Shown: positions 1-10,645 of the stretch, piece by piece | Position numbering within the stretch: the first letter of the stretch is position 1 | How the letters are laid out: each line of letters opens with the position of its first letter | Assembly (NCBI GenBank): GCA_018340375.1 | Contig: JAFFJZ010000003.1 | Span: 14,570,001-14,634,000, forward strand | Direction of reading: 5' to 3' | Source of the DNA: Gonatopus flavifemur | Lineage: Eukaryota; Arthropoda; Insecta; Hymenoptera; Dryinidae | DNA length: 64,000 nucleotides | Notes under the pieces: model-generated | What the model saw: the letters and a program-made list of their open reading frames with translations, nothing else | The model's database searches: none | What the model was told of the DNA's origin: nothing | Made by a program: the position numbers and the translations under genes

Positions 1-52
1 AAATGAGGTTCCAGATGTGCCCAGAATGGTTCATGTTGGAGATTTCTGAATA

Positions 53-1336
53 CACGGAGGAAATTTTGTAGTGAAGAATAATCGTAACCGTGGAATGTAC
101 TTCATTGTGGTGGGACAAACCATGATTATGCGACAGATTACCACAACTCTCCTTGAAGTCAGTATGCAGAGTAGTAAGAAAATACAGAGTTATAGTTCAT
201 ATCGTCATAATCGGGTACACTATAAAAGAATTTCCACGGAAAATTTTAGCACATTCGTACTGCAAAAATTTAGTACAAATGTTATGGAAATCAAAACTGA
301 AAATTTTCTGAGCCCCACACGGAAAAAATAATTTAGCTGCAGCAGCTAAGTAGCTAGCACGGACACGGACAGCCACTAAATTGGCTCCTGCAGCTAAATT
401 TTAGCTGTTACAGCAAAAAAATTTGCATTTGTAGTCAATTTATTTGCGGTAACAGCTAAAATTTAGCTGCAGGAGCTAATTCAATGGCTGTCCGTGCTAG
501 CTACTTAGCTGCTGCAGCTAAATTATTTTTTCCGTGCAGTACTGGAATTTTTCAGTACACGAATTGGACTTTTCCAGGACATGCACTGGGAAATTAATGC
601 TGAAAATATTCATGGCAAATGAAAAAAAAATTGCCGACACAAAGTGATTTTGCATGGTCCTTGTGTTTCAAGATGATTGAGAAACTTGATCGTTCATTAG
701 GATGGACAGGAAGTCATATCTACCTCACGGGATTTGAACCTCAACTTTTCTACCTGTCCACCAATTGAAAAGCTATAGCGCAACATGTTGGAAGTCCAGC
801 TTGGGTTACTACATATGTTTCATATCTAGAATACACAAAAGAATGAGTCTGCGAAAAACCTCATATATCAATTTTATTTGCTACAATTACAATTATCATT
901 CAAAATCTCAATCAGGAAATTTTCAATATAAGCACTTGAATTTTTTCCTGCCAGGAATAACGAAGTCAAATAGAAGTAGAAAATTTCAGTACAACAGGGA
1001 TTAAATTCCATCACACGACCTGAAAATTGCAGTTCAAAACCTGTATAATTCCAGTACACCAACAATTAGGTTTTTTTTCTAAATTCGGAATATTTTTCCA
1101 AGTCCTTATCGAGGGGATACTTTTTTCTGGTGTACAAGAACTGTAAAATTTTCACGAAATCATGGCAAAATTTCAGTACACAATCCCAAACTTGAAAATT
1201 CCAGTACAAGGACTGAATTTGCAGTTATGCTTGGTCAATTTTCAGTACCGTATCAACAAAATCTCTGTAAATGTACTGGAATATCCATATTCCAGTCCGG
1301 GTACACAGTAAATTTTCTAGTTTTTTTTTTACAGTG
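53..1336. mobile_element. 1.28-kb non-autonomous repeat element, CACGG...CAGTG ends
   Basis: The left end reads CACGGAGGAAATTTTG and the right end is a T run followed by ACAGTG. Both ends are flanked by TA (51-52 and 1337-1338), as in the other members of the foldback superfamily in this window. The interior holds at least eight degenerate copies of an AATTYCAGTAC-like word, on both strands, for example near 541, 556, 985, 1050, 1170, 1197 and 1240. There is no credible coding frame. A second element is nested at 318-536. On the minus strand at 730-775 there is a GGTTCAAATCC word, one mismatch from a pol III B box, downstream of an A-box-like stretch. Treating this as one element is inference from the matching ends. 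Confidence 0.5.
318..536. mobile_element. Foldback MITE (family A), nested copy
   Basis: This is an almost complete palindrome of 219 bp. The left arm starts CACGGAAAAAATAATTTAGC and the right arm is its exact reverse complement at the tip. The arms are rich in AGCTAA and GCTGCAG words and meet at a short loop near 430. It is flanked by direct CA repeats at 316-317 and 537-538. Two relatives lie at 17703-17909 and 43674-43898. It has no coding capacity, so movement would need a transposase supplied from elsewhere. Confidence 0.85.
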
Positions 1337-1338
1337 TA

Positions 1339-3864
1339 TATCCTCCGGGTACGATACTGTGTCTAATAATCTTCTTTGATATCAAGAGACGCGGTAGCGT
1401 CTCGACGCCAAGTACATGAAAACCCTGAAAGAAAAAAAAAATGTAAAAGCATAAGTCGTGCGCTACCGTGTATCTTTAAACGAAAACCAAGATTTTCTAG
1501 AGTCAAAGAATCTTTAACCCACAATAACTCATCACACATTGAATTTCACGAAAAAATAATTACACTTCTATTATATAATTCGAATACACACTTTCGATTA
1601 AGCACACTACGAAGTTGATCCGTTCACGTGATCCCGAGATACAAACGTTTCAAATTTTCATGCGATCAAAACATCAGGATTTTTCTTCATCATCATCGCC
1701 ACTTTCGATTTATTTTAATCACGATAGCGACTATAGTTTTTCGTCATCGGAATTCGGGAGGGTTTCTTCCATTGGTATAGAGATATTCTGTCTCTTTCCT
1801 TCTTGGGACATCCAATATTCTGTCCTTTTTCCTTTCTTCCAATATCCAATAGCATTCACTTCAGTTAATGTATATTATAATCCACACATCCAATAGCGTT
1901 GATTTCAGTGTAGTGTGGTCTATACATTGTCAAAACATAAACAAATAACCTGTCAATGAGGCGATGTGTTGATAGGTTATTATAATATTAAAACAATAAT
2001 TGAAAAATGGATAAATTGCTGGGTACTACATTACAGGTATTACAGGTCATTATAACAACAATCAAACGCACACAAATAATCTGGAATTATATATACTTTT
2101 ATATATGACTTGAAAAAATTCATGAATGAATTAATGAATAAATGATGAAGAGGTCATTTGTGAAAAAAAAAAAACGAAAAAGAAAATCTATTTGCTACAT
2201 TCAGGAAATTGGTATATACACAGGTAAGCTCTGTACGATGTATTATTCATAAAATACAATATTCCTTCACAGACAACAGCTCAGCAGAAATACCGTAATC
2301 CCTTATGAATTTTTTTATTCTTTGTTTTTGGGATTTTCATGTGCTTGGCGTTATTTTTTTACTTTTGTGTAGTTTTTTTGGGGTAAACTTTTCTCTGTGT
2401 AGACACAACCGTTGATTCAGGACAATCTCTCCTTCCGAATTTGTGAATAATAATTTCCTGGAAGAATGGATAATGATAATGAAGGAAACAAAAGTTCTTT
2501 TGTAATTCTTCTACCCAGGCGTGCCAGGTTTGAGAAACATCATCTTTTCCTTTTCGAGATAAAAAACGAACACACGTGTAAATATGCTATTGTTACGTGT
2601 TCAATCGAATATATGCACGGTGCTCTGTTTGGGGAAGAGAATAAGAATACTAATAATAATAAATGAAAAAAACAAAAATTAACAATCAACAAATATCGAT
2701 TTACAGTGACGCGATTGTGAATAAAAAACACAAAAAGTTGTGTTTTCAACCACGTTGAAGTTTTGTTTTCATGATTTATTAGAATCCAATGTTTTACGTC
2801 CTAAAATATAAGTTGAGACAAAAGAGAATGTAAAAAAATATGAAACGTAGAAGATTGAATCGCGAATTCGTTTGAGAAATGAGAATGAATCGTTATGATC
2901 TTTGAGAAGTTGCATTTCGGTGTCGCTGATCGTTCTTTGTATATCGTGTACAAACGGTTAATCGTTGATAGATTTTTTCACGCCTCATTAGAAACGGATA
3001 ATGGAGTAAAATTTTCATCATCATAAACAGGCGAACAGGCAAAGATACGGTGTTGTGCAATAGGGAAGGAAAAAATTCTAATGAAAAAACAAAAATTCAT
3101 GCATCTTCCAGTACTTTACAGAATAATACTCTTTGTCTTTGAAAGGATCGATTTTAAGTTTACGACAACAAATTAGTACGGCGAAAATGACATGGACTCC
3201 GTGTGATTTTATATAAATTTTGTATCATATTTCACAAATCTACAAAAATTTTGGTCACAGACCCAGTTGTGAGACCTACGAAACTTAATTGTTTTTCATT
3301 AAGAATGAGGAAACAACAAATTTGGTTTTCAGTATTGTTTTTTTACAAGTAAAATATTTTACGGTTCGAAATTTCTATATGAATCAAAAAGACTCCTCTA
3401 TACATCCCAAAGAAAAAAGATACTCGATCAATTTTATATGGAGACATTGTAAAAATTTGTAATATCACCCATGCTGTTATAAAGAGAATATTCAAAACAT
3501 CATAAATATAACCACAAATCTGTATGACGTATCAAAGATTGAATTCAAGGCAAATTGTTGACAGTTATCGTAATATCAGATATTATAAACATTGATCGAT
3601 TCAATTATAACTTTAATAGTTTCAATGTATCGATGCATGATTCAATACGAGTCGGAAATATCTTATTACCGCTATGATATAGCTATTTTTTTTATAGATA
3701 TAGAAATGAGAAGAAAGACTCTTGCGTTTCTAAGTGACTTTTATATTTGAATAAATATGAACGGACGTGGAAGTACCCAAATCATTCGTGGCAGATGACA
3801 AATTGTTTGGGACTCAAAATATAAATCTGTATAGCCATTTTTTTGTATATGTAATATTGCTGCA
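1339..3864. other. Non-coding stretch, no gene seen
   Basis: This is AT-rich sequence with frames below 95 codons and no recognisable domain. The only local structure I noted is a 7-bp perfect stem with a 4-base loop at 1386-1403 (GAGACGC / GCGTCTC). An unnoticed exon with poor coding signal cannot be excluded. Confidence 0.5.
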
Positions 3865-4085
3865 TTAAGGGGATTCATTACCTCCTGCAAAAGTTACTAG
3901 ATTCCAAACTTCTCCCCCCAGTTTTCTCAGAAACGAACACATAAAATGAAAAATAATGAGTAGCTGCATTTTTTTCAATAGCCTAAGAAGATGCACCTGC
4001 TCATTAAAATTGATTCTATTCATTTATTACTGAGAAAACAGGGGGGGAGAGATCTAGTAACTTGGCTTGTGGTATATCGCCTTAA
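3865..4085. mobile_element. TTAA-flanked MITE
   Basis: A degenerate inverted repeat is bounded by TTAA on both sides (3865-3868 and 4082-4085). The arms align through GTTACTAGAT, CTCCCCCC and the TTTTCTCAG / CTGAGAAAA pair at about 3923 and 4030. A TTAA target duplication is characteristic of piggyBac-type insertion, so this may be a piggyBac-related MITE. The terminal bases inside the TTAA match only partly. Confidence 0.5.
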
Positions 4086-6135
4086 CGCTGTAAATATTGC
4101 TATGCAAATTGCAGTATAAATTGCAATTTATTGCGTTGAAAAAGTATTTGCTCACGTGGAATGACGTGTGGAGAGTTGTGATATTTTTGTATGGAATTTA
4201 TATAAAACAAATACAAATTAGATGATGGTTCTTCGATAAAAGATAATTCAAATGCAATACTTTATTCTCAGTGCTGATTTGAAGAGTGATCAAGATAAAC
4301 GGTGGCCTAGAGCGGCGCATTTTTGTTTAGGTTCCACACGATTGACGTCAAAATTCATAAAATTTATCCAAAAAAAAAACATTGAATTACTCATCATCCT
4401 AGTGGAAAAAATGAGCGAATTTCTCTGCGATTGACTTATTGAAAAACTGTCTTCCGGAAATATTCATATCCCCCAGTCACAGGTTTGTTCCAAACTCGCC
4501 AACTGTTTTTTACGGAAATCGAACCAAAAGTAACCGTTTCAAGATTTCGAAAACTAGTAGTGAGCAGACTTAGAAAATTACCAATCATAATTTTCCTCGA
4601 CTTTTGTCTATTGAAACTGGTCAAAGTGCTATTTATTCAATGAAATGTGTTGTAGTTTGTGATAATAAAAGCTAGCCGATGCCAATCGACGATGTCAATG
4701 TTGATTGAATGTTCTATTATCGATAAAAAAGTAGTTAGTAATCATTCACTTTTTCCACCAGGATATTTCTTGTTTGATCAATTATTTGGAACTCCTGAAC
4801 TGTCTCCTATTGAATTCTTACAATCATCCCAAATATGTCTAAGAAACTGAAACATTCTCACCAACATCTTTCAGTTTCCCCGCATCACAAAAATTCATTC
4901 GTATAGCAACGTAGCATGTTGGAATTAGCAACAAATCGTCAAAGTTAAAATCAATAAAGAACCCTTATATCTCCCCTCGTATCAATCGTAGTAAGGTTGT
5001 TCTCAAATTGGCACCATTAGAACCAAAGTTATGAAATTCGCTGTACAAAAATTCTAATTTTATCAATAAAAAGGTCTTCAACTATCGACGAGATCACTAA
5101 ACTTCCTCTCACAGTTACCAAGGAAGTAAAACAAGTAGTTTTATAACTCACAAGGGAATAAACCGTTTGGTTTTGAAATCATATAATCTCTAGCGTCGTC
5201 CCGTATAATCAATTTAATGTTTCTATACACTTTTCTAGGAAACCACTATTTGACGAAAGAAACTATTCACATTCATTTTGAAATAATTGTCTTCTACAAT
5301 CTTCATCTGGATCTATTCGATTACGTAAAAGACAGAAGAAACATGAGAATGATTCATGATCAACGGATGTTTGAAATGATATCACTTGCATCGGAATTCA
5401 ATAGATCTAGTACGTTTACAAATGTTTCCGTCCGATTTCAACCTAATTGGGGAGATTTGAACGATATTTTCCGCTTTCAGGGAATTTTTTATTGTTCCTA
5501 ATTTTATCAACTTGTATTAACAATTCTAATTATAGATATTTTCCTAAATACACGTGAGAATGAACATTGGAATAACATTCAATTCACCATTTCCCCAACG
5601 TTCCTGATTTCAAATCAAATTCTATGAGACATCGTCAACTTCTTGAGCAACGCGATTCAGACTATTTTTCGATATTAAAATCAATGCATATTCAATGACA
5701 TCGAATTATTATTTTCCATATGACCTCTCGCGAATGATTTTATTTTTTTTCTGAGAGAGAAAAATTTGAATATTTTTTGTTGATCCTGAATGTCGTCCGT
5801 TCCTTTCGATCCTTTTCGTTCGACCCTGACGAATTTTTTGGATTTGATAAAGGATTCCTTTACGTAAGATCAATGAAATTTCTTTGACCAAATTCTCATT
5901 GCCTCACAATCGGTTCAATGATCTACACTCAATCGAGAATACATCTCTCTCTTTCTCTCTTTCTTTGATTTGTATTTTATTGACATTGTTTTTGCGTCTT
6001 CTACTTTGATTCGAGGTTATCGTGTCTTGCGACACACCATCCGTCGAACGTACCTTACCGAAACTGTGTTGTCAAGTTCAATCACCTTCTCGCGCATGGA
6101 TCATTACTTTCGTAACTATTTGTCATAGCGGATAG
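4086..6135. other. Non-coding stretch, no gene seen
   Basis: AT-rich sequence with short frames only, the longest being 94 codons at 5217-5501 with no recognisable similarity. A CT-rich microsatellite lies at about 5944-5968. From about 5700 to the retrotransposon the sequence is somewhat richer in CG dinucleotides (TCGATCC, TTCGTTCGACC and similar), which could be host regulatory or exonic DNA. I could not support an exon. Confidence 0.45.
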
Positions 6136-6139
6136 AACT
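6136..6139. repeat. Target-site duplication AACT (left)
   Basis: The four bases AACT directly precede the LTR retrotransposon and recur directly after it at 14696-14699. A short duplication of 4-6 bp is what retroviral-type integrases leave. It fixes the boundaries of the insertion. Confidence 0.85.
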
Positions 6140-7350
6140 TGTAACGTTTCAAATCTGATGTGCGCGCCAACGGTGTTTAACCGAACCTAATTAAACAATA
6201 ATTAGACCCCCAATGCCTCTAGCTCGCCGGATCCAAGGTTCAGGAGTGGGGGAACGCGGGTTACAGACCATTAAATAAACAAAGTCAAAGTTAAATTTAA
6301 TCAATAAACAATAAAGATTTATTATAAAAGATAGTTCAATAATAAGAGAGAAAACCATTAATCAGAAAAGGTACTTATTTGCTATTTACAACCTTAATCT
6401 ATTGTTACGCGCATGCGCGGGTCAAATCTTATTGATTTTACAAACCCTTAGAAAACCCAAGTATTTGCCTATTGTGAAATCTATAGGAGTTCGGTTCCCG
6501 CCAATCACGATCAAGCTTTCTTCAAGTTGTAATTCTCCCTTCCCTAAGTAGAGAGAGAGAGAGAGAGAATTCAAGTGGTCCAAGTGATCATTAATATGTT
6601 AAATTTAAGCCGAGAAACCTTGATCGTGTATTGCGTCTAGTTATTCCTAGGATTGCGCCAATCAAAATGTTTTCCAACAATTCGGCTAGAAGAGCCGTTT
6701 AATGTATCTACTTCGGGTGCGTGACGAGGATCCTACGCTAATTGGTCCGATTCAGGATGTCCCATCCTCGGCCACCACCAACCCTAAGCTACCTATCAGA
6801 AGCAAGTCCCCTACTTGACTCCTGGTGCTCTGTTCTCAGGCTTCAGGATGTCCCATCCACCAAGAGCTGTTTGAATTGTGGTTTCAGGATGACCCATCCA
6901 CCAAATGCACAAAGCCGTGACAACAGCTATTTTTCGAACACCACCCGTAACGATGGTGCCGGACGCTTGTTCCCTTTCCAAAAGTTGAGTTACCTTGTAT
7001 GGTACTCGGTGCAGTCAGCTGCGTTAGGCGAACAAGAGTGCTGGTATACTGACCAGGCACCCCTACATATACCCGGAGAAAGTTATTCCCGACTCTAGGC
7101 AACGCCATGAGTCGGGTCTCCACCGTGCGGTTCGGGTTCGTACTACTGACCCCCTCCTTTGGGCAGTGGCGCGCCGCGCGATATACGTCATGCGCTCGGT
7201 CAAGCGTATGTTTGCATGAAGGTTCCGAGCGCTCCGTCGGATGGCGCTACTATGTCCTTTGCACGCACCCGTATTATTGCTCTTATTAAATGTCGCTTCA
7301 TTTATGCTCTGTCAAAGACAGATGTTTGCTTAAAATAGTGACTCGTCACA
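6140..7350 (-). repeat. 3' LTR of the Ty3/gypsy element
   Basis: A 1211-bp direct repeat of 13485-14695. In element orientation it starts TGTGACGAGTCAC and ends GTTACA, the canonical TG...CA. The first bases form a small inverted repeat, GTGAC-GA-GTCAC. It contains a (GA)9 tract (near 6551-6568 on the plus strand), three copies of a palindromic motif (6751, 6842, 6883) and an AATAAA hexamer on the minus strand at 6318-6323 that could serve polyadenylation. The frames visible inside it lack ATG starts or are short and are not proposed as genes. U3/R/U5 limits cannot be set from sequence alone. Confidence 0.95.
6751..6901. repeat. Three palindromic motif copies in the 3' LTR
   Basis: The word TTCAGGATGWCCCATCC occurs at 6751, 6842 and 6883. 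Each copy contains the interrupted palindrome GGATG-NNN-CATCC (read on the minus strand). The same three copies recur in the other LTR. Repeated short palindromes in an LTR suggest protein-binding sites such as an enhancer or insulator; no binding protein can be named from the sequence. Confidence 0.7.
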
Positions 7351-7365
7351 CACCCCCCTTTCTTT
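7351..7365 (-). other. Polypurine tract
   Basis: In element orientation, AAAGAAAGGGGGGTG directly abuts the 3' LTR. A purine run at this exact place primes plus-strand DNA synthesis in LTR retroelements. Confidence 0.9.
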
Positions 7366-7732
7366 CAAAGAAAAAATATGCGTCTTAGCGTATTTTTTCG
7401 TATAAATCTTTTAAACGCAAGTAATAGTTTTGAATAAACAACGCAGGTGGGTAATATCCATATAATTATATAAAAAAAACAATTTGTTACAAATTTTTCT
7501 TACTAACTAAACTTTGGCTTTCAAAAAAAATAAAAAAATGTCAATTATCACTTAAAAGTCTCTTTGGGCTGTTTGCCTTAACGTAATACTGATTGTCAGT
7601 AACATTCCTCATAACCGGTACACTTATATATACAAAAACAAAAAAATAAGAACTTTAAAATTAGGACATAGAAGGAACTCTTTATAATAAAACAAAAATA
7701 AAACATTAAAGTCTCTCGGTTAGGGTTCCTCG
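7366..7732 (-). other. A/T-rich spacer between extra ORF and polypurine tract
   Basis: About 367 bp of AT-rich sequence with no frame worth reporting, inside the retrotransposon. It may be 3' untranslated sequence of the genomic RNA. Confidence 0.5.
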
Positions 7733-8473
7733 TTAGGTTTCCTCCCTAAATGTTGTCTCGTGAGGGACGACTCGGATGTTGCCGTATCCTCCGCTCACCT
7801 TCCAGGTTCGGCCAACTTCATCCCGGGCTGTCATCCTCACCCTTTTAGCAGCGTGTCGGATTTCCTCCAGCCTCAAGCTGGACAATAACCGGAGTTGTTG
7901 GTTCCTTTGAATCGGCAGGCTCGCAGACTGTTTCTCCGGAGAGAATTTCCCTTCAGGCGTAGCTGGGCTCAAGGCATTCTTTAGTAAGGCTGTTCGCTGC
8001 TCCTGGATCCTTCGCTCCATTTTCCGCGCAGCGTCAGCCAAAGTTGTAGATAATTCTGTTGGTACTGTGCGGTTTTGTGCGCAACAGACCGTAAGAGGCG
8101 TTAGAGTGGTCTTTGGATCTGGTAGCCTCAGCAGACAGTGCGCGATCTTTAACTGGACCTTCTCGATTTTGGTCACCTTAGGACCTTGAGTTGGAGCTGT
8201 CTTTGGACTGGCTCTGGCACGGTCGAAACCTGGTTGACAGGGGTCGTATGGCTCCACTTTCCTGCTCGTCGTTACTCGTGCTGGGACCGACTGTTGTAAA
8301 AAGTCCCCTCGGGATTTAGCGTGGAATGGCTTGGAAACCGGCACCCTTACCCGGGGTTTTGGAATGAGAGCTACCGGGGTTGAGTTGGCATACAGGAGGC
8401 GTAGACGTTCTTTTGTTGCCATCTTTGCGTCGGACGGGGAAGACTGGTCATCCATGGTTATCACACTAAACAT
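7733..8473 (-). CDS. Retrotransposon extra ORF, basic protein of unknown function
   Basis: An intact 246-codon frame with an ATG start, 61 bp past the integrase stop and before the polypurine tract. This is the position an envelope gene occupies in errantiviruses. I see no signal peptide, no hydrophobic membrane segment and no furin-like site, so it is not a recognisable envelope. The protein is rich in Arg, Lys and Pro in its first 100 residues. About residues 140-215 are Arg/Leu/Glu/Gln-rich and may be helical or coiled. A cysteine pair lies at 130-131 with a further Cys at 113. Further ATGs at codons 7 and 18 are alternative starts. It may be a nucleic-acid-binding accessory protein, but I do not recognise the family. 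Expression would need splicing or reinitiation. Confidence 0.75.
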   Translation of the reverse strand: MFSVITMDDQSSPSDAKMATKERLRLLYANSTPVALIPKPRVRVPVSKPFHAKSRGDFLQQSVPARVTTSRKVEPYDPCQPGFDRARASPKTAPTQGPKVTKIEKVQLKIAHCLLRLPDPKTTLTPLTVCCAQNRTVPTELSTTLADAARKMERRIQEQRTALLKNALSPATPEGKFSPEKQSASLPIQRNQQLRLLSSLRLEEIRHAAKRVRMTARDEVGRTWKVSGGYGNIRVVPHETTFREET

Positions 8474-8534
8474 AATTTTAAAGGATTCTAATTACTAATC
8501 TTCCCACCGAAAATTTGACGTGGACCTTTTCTGA

Positions 8535-9506
8535 TTAATGAGGTGCTGAATCCGGATGCGACGAGTAGTCAGGCTTCAAATCTTTGATATGCACACGGTA
8601 CGTTTTACCGTCCTTTTCTAACTCAAACATATTGTGCCCTATTAAACCAATTATTCGGTGCCCCACAGAGTACTTTGGAGCTAATTTAGCGGAAAACGCG
8701 TCAGCAGCAGAGGACAAATAATGTTCACGTTTGCAAACAAATTCACCTACTTTCGGCTTCCAAGAACCTTTGTTTTTGTTGTAATGTAGGCTTTGTTTGG
8801 TGAACGCTTTAGCGAGGTTAACCCTGACCAGATCGAATGACTCGCGGAGAATCTCTAATCGCTTGTCGTGATCTGTAACTGGGGTTGTTCCTGGCGTTTC
8901 CCATTCGGAACGTAAAGTCTTCGGCGGATAAATTTCTCTACCGTAATTAAGATACGCGGGTGAGAACTGCGTCGAATCATGCTTAGCAGTGTTGATCGCG
9001 AAGGTTAGTTCCGGAATATATTTATCCCAAGAGCGCTGAGTCTTCTCTATAAATTGAGCAACCATCGTTCCAATGACCTTGTTCATCCGTTCTACCGGAT
9101 TGCATTGGGGTGAGTAGGTTGGCGTTCGCTGGTGTGTTATACCATATTGCGACAATAAATCAATGAAATCTTTACTAACGAACTGACTGCCGTTATCTGT
9201 AATAACTACGCGTGGGCAACCGAAACGTAAAATGATTCGTTCTTTAAAAGATTTAACCACGGCAGGGGCCTTAGTATGCCTTAATGGCTGGATTTCTGTC
9301 CATTTAGTAAATTTATCCTGCATCACTAGAAGATAACAGTGACCACTGGATGAACGGGGTTTGGGACCAATTATATCTACTGAGACTATTTCCCATGGTT
9401 GGGTCGCGTTCGATGTTCCCATTGTACCTGATATGGGTTGTTGGGACTGTTTGAATTCCTGGCAATTTTGACAGGATCTGATATATCGTGCAATGTCTTT
9501 GGACAT
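8535..9506 (-). CDS. pol: Retrotransposon integrase segment of pol
   Basis: This is the 3' part of the pol frame, 323 codons from its first internal ATG. The Cys pair of the HHCC zinc-binding domain is at residues 12 and 15 (CQNC); the His pair lies upstream in the preceding frame. The catalytic core shows D44 (VSVDIIGP), D104 (TDNGSQF) and E139 (NPVERMN), the D,D-35-E arrangement that joins element DNA to host DNA. A GPY/F-like C-terminal module is suggested by APKYSVGHRIIG near 276 and by KDLKP near 308. The frame is continuous with RNase H only through a one-base shift near 9515-9518, in a run of four A on the plus strand. The ATG is therefore probably not a natural start. Confidence 0.92.
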   Translation of the reverse strand: MSKDIARYIRSCQNCQEFKQSQQPISGTMGTSNATQPWEIVSVDIIGPKPRSSSGHCYLLVMQDKFTKWTEIQPLRHTKAPAVVKSFKERIILRFGCPRVVITDNGSQFVSKDFIDLLSQYGITHQRTPTYSPQCNPVERMNKVIGTMVAQFIEKTQRSWDKYIPELTFAINTAKHDSTQFSPAYLNYGREIYPPKTLRSEWETPGTTPVTDHDKRLEILRESFDLVRVNLAKAFTKQSLHYNKNKGSWKPKVGEFVCKREHYLSSAADAFSAKLAPKYSVGHRIIGLIGHNMFELEKDGKTYRVHIKDLKPDYSSHPDSAPH

Positions 9507-10645
9507 GCGGGGCCAAAATATGTCCTGGCTATCCTAGCCGTAGTTTTGGAAATCCCTAAGTGTCCGGCCGTTGGAGCATCGTGATTTTCTTGCATCACTT
9601 GATGTCTCAATGAGTCCGGTACACAAAGTTTCCAGACATCTTGTCTTTCTTCATAGTTCAAGCTATGGTGGACGTGTCGGTAGAGTTTCCCATTGCGAAT
9701 GCAGTATTCGGGGAATCTATTAGGGTCTTCTCGGACCTTATTCAATGTTCGTTGATACCAAGAGTTCTCGGGCTCTAAACTGGCCACGATAATGGTTTCC
9801 TCTAAGGTTTGCTCTGGGTCATCAGAGGGATCATTTGGGGCGGGGCTTCGCGATAATGCGTCCGCGACTTTATTCAAACTACCCTTACGATAAAGAATTT
9901 CAAAATTAAACTGTTGCAAATAAATGCTCCAACGAGCTACCCTTCCCGCAGGACTATCTAAGGAAGCTAACCACTTCAATGACTGGTGATCAGTAATCAC
10001 AGTAAATTTATATCCCTCTAAATAGGGTCTCATTTTCTGGATTCCCCAGACGACGGCAAGACATTCTTTCTCAGTGACTGAGTAATTGATCTCATTTTTG
10101 TTCAAAGTCCTACTCGCATAAGCTATAACTTTCTCGCCTTCATCAGATGACTGAGTCAGGACTGCACCTAGCCCGAACTGACTGGCGTCTGTTTGAAGGG
10201 TAAATTCACGCGAGAAGTCAGGCGGAGCTAAGACTGGAGAGGACGTTAAACAATTTTTCAATGAGTCGAATGCAGTCTGTTCAACGTTAGTCCATTGCCA
10301 TTTACCGCGTTTCCTTAATAGAGAAGTTAGTGGCTTCGTCAGTTCAGAGCAATCAGGTATGAATCTACGATACCAAGATATCATACCTATGAACTGACGA
10401 ATCTCTTTGATATTGGATGGTGCCCTAATTTGGCTGATAGCCTTCACTTTTTCGGGATCCGTTCTGATGCCTTCGCTATCTATGACATGGCCTAGATAAA
10501 TTATTTGTTTTTGCAAAAACTTACTCTTTTCGACGTTAATTTTGAGACGCGCTCCTTTTAAGCGTCTGAAAACCTCCAATAATACACTCATGTGTTGTTC
10601 TAATGTCTCTCCGATTATGACAATGTCGTCCAAATATACCTCCAC
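9386..10645 (-). CDS. pol: Retrotransposon RT C-terminal half and RNase H (pol, middle frame)
   Basis: This frame carries the RT catalytic motif YLDD at residues 4-7, the thumb and connection (FIGMISWYRRFIP, 85-97), then RNase H with TDAS at 152-155, a TEKE motif at 191-194, TDHQ at 218-221 and ADALSR at 261-266. It ends with the first half of the integrase zinc finger (H355, H362). Sense meaning stops at about residue 377 (near 9516), after which the reading is out of frame. The nominal start codon is GTG inside RT, so this is a piece of pol separated by frameshifts and not an independent gene. Intact relatives carry all these domains in one polyprotein. Confidence 0.93.
   Translation of the reverse strand: MEVYLDDIVIIGETLEQHMSVLLEVFRRLKGARLKINVEKSKFLQKQIIYLGHVIDSEGIRTDPEKVKAISQIRAPSNIKEIRQFIGMISWYRRFIPDCSELTKPLTSLLRKRGKWQWTNVEQTAFDSLKNCLTSSPVLAPPDFSREFTLQTDASQFGLGAVLTQSSDEGEKVIAYASRTLNKNEINYSVTEKECLAVVWGIQKMRPYLEGYKFTVITDHQSLKWLASLDSPAGRVARWSIYLQQFNFEILYRKGSLNKVADALSRSPAPNDPSDDPEQTLEETIIVASLEPENSWYQRTLNKVREDPNRFPEYCIRNGKLYRHVHHSLNYEERQDVWKLCVPDSLRHQVMQENHDAPTAGHLGISKTTARIARTYFGPACPKTLHDISDPVKIARNSNSPNNPYQVQWEHRTRPNHGK

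Noticed and set aside
5217..5501. 94-codon frame as a small gene
   Set aside because: No domain, codon regularity or promoter; similar frames arise by chance throughout the window.
6742..7098. 118-codon frame in the LTR, repeated at 14087-14443
   Set aside because: It starts with TTG, lies inside the LTR, runs opposite to the element and has no domain. Its duplication merely reflects the two LTRs.
7733..8473. Envelope gene of an errantivirus-like element
   Set aside because: The position fits, but there is no signal peptide, membrane segment or cleavage site.
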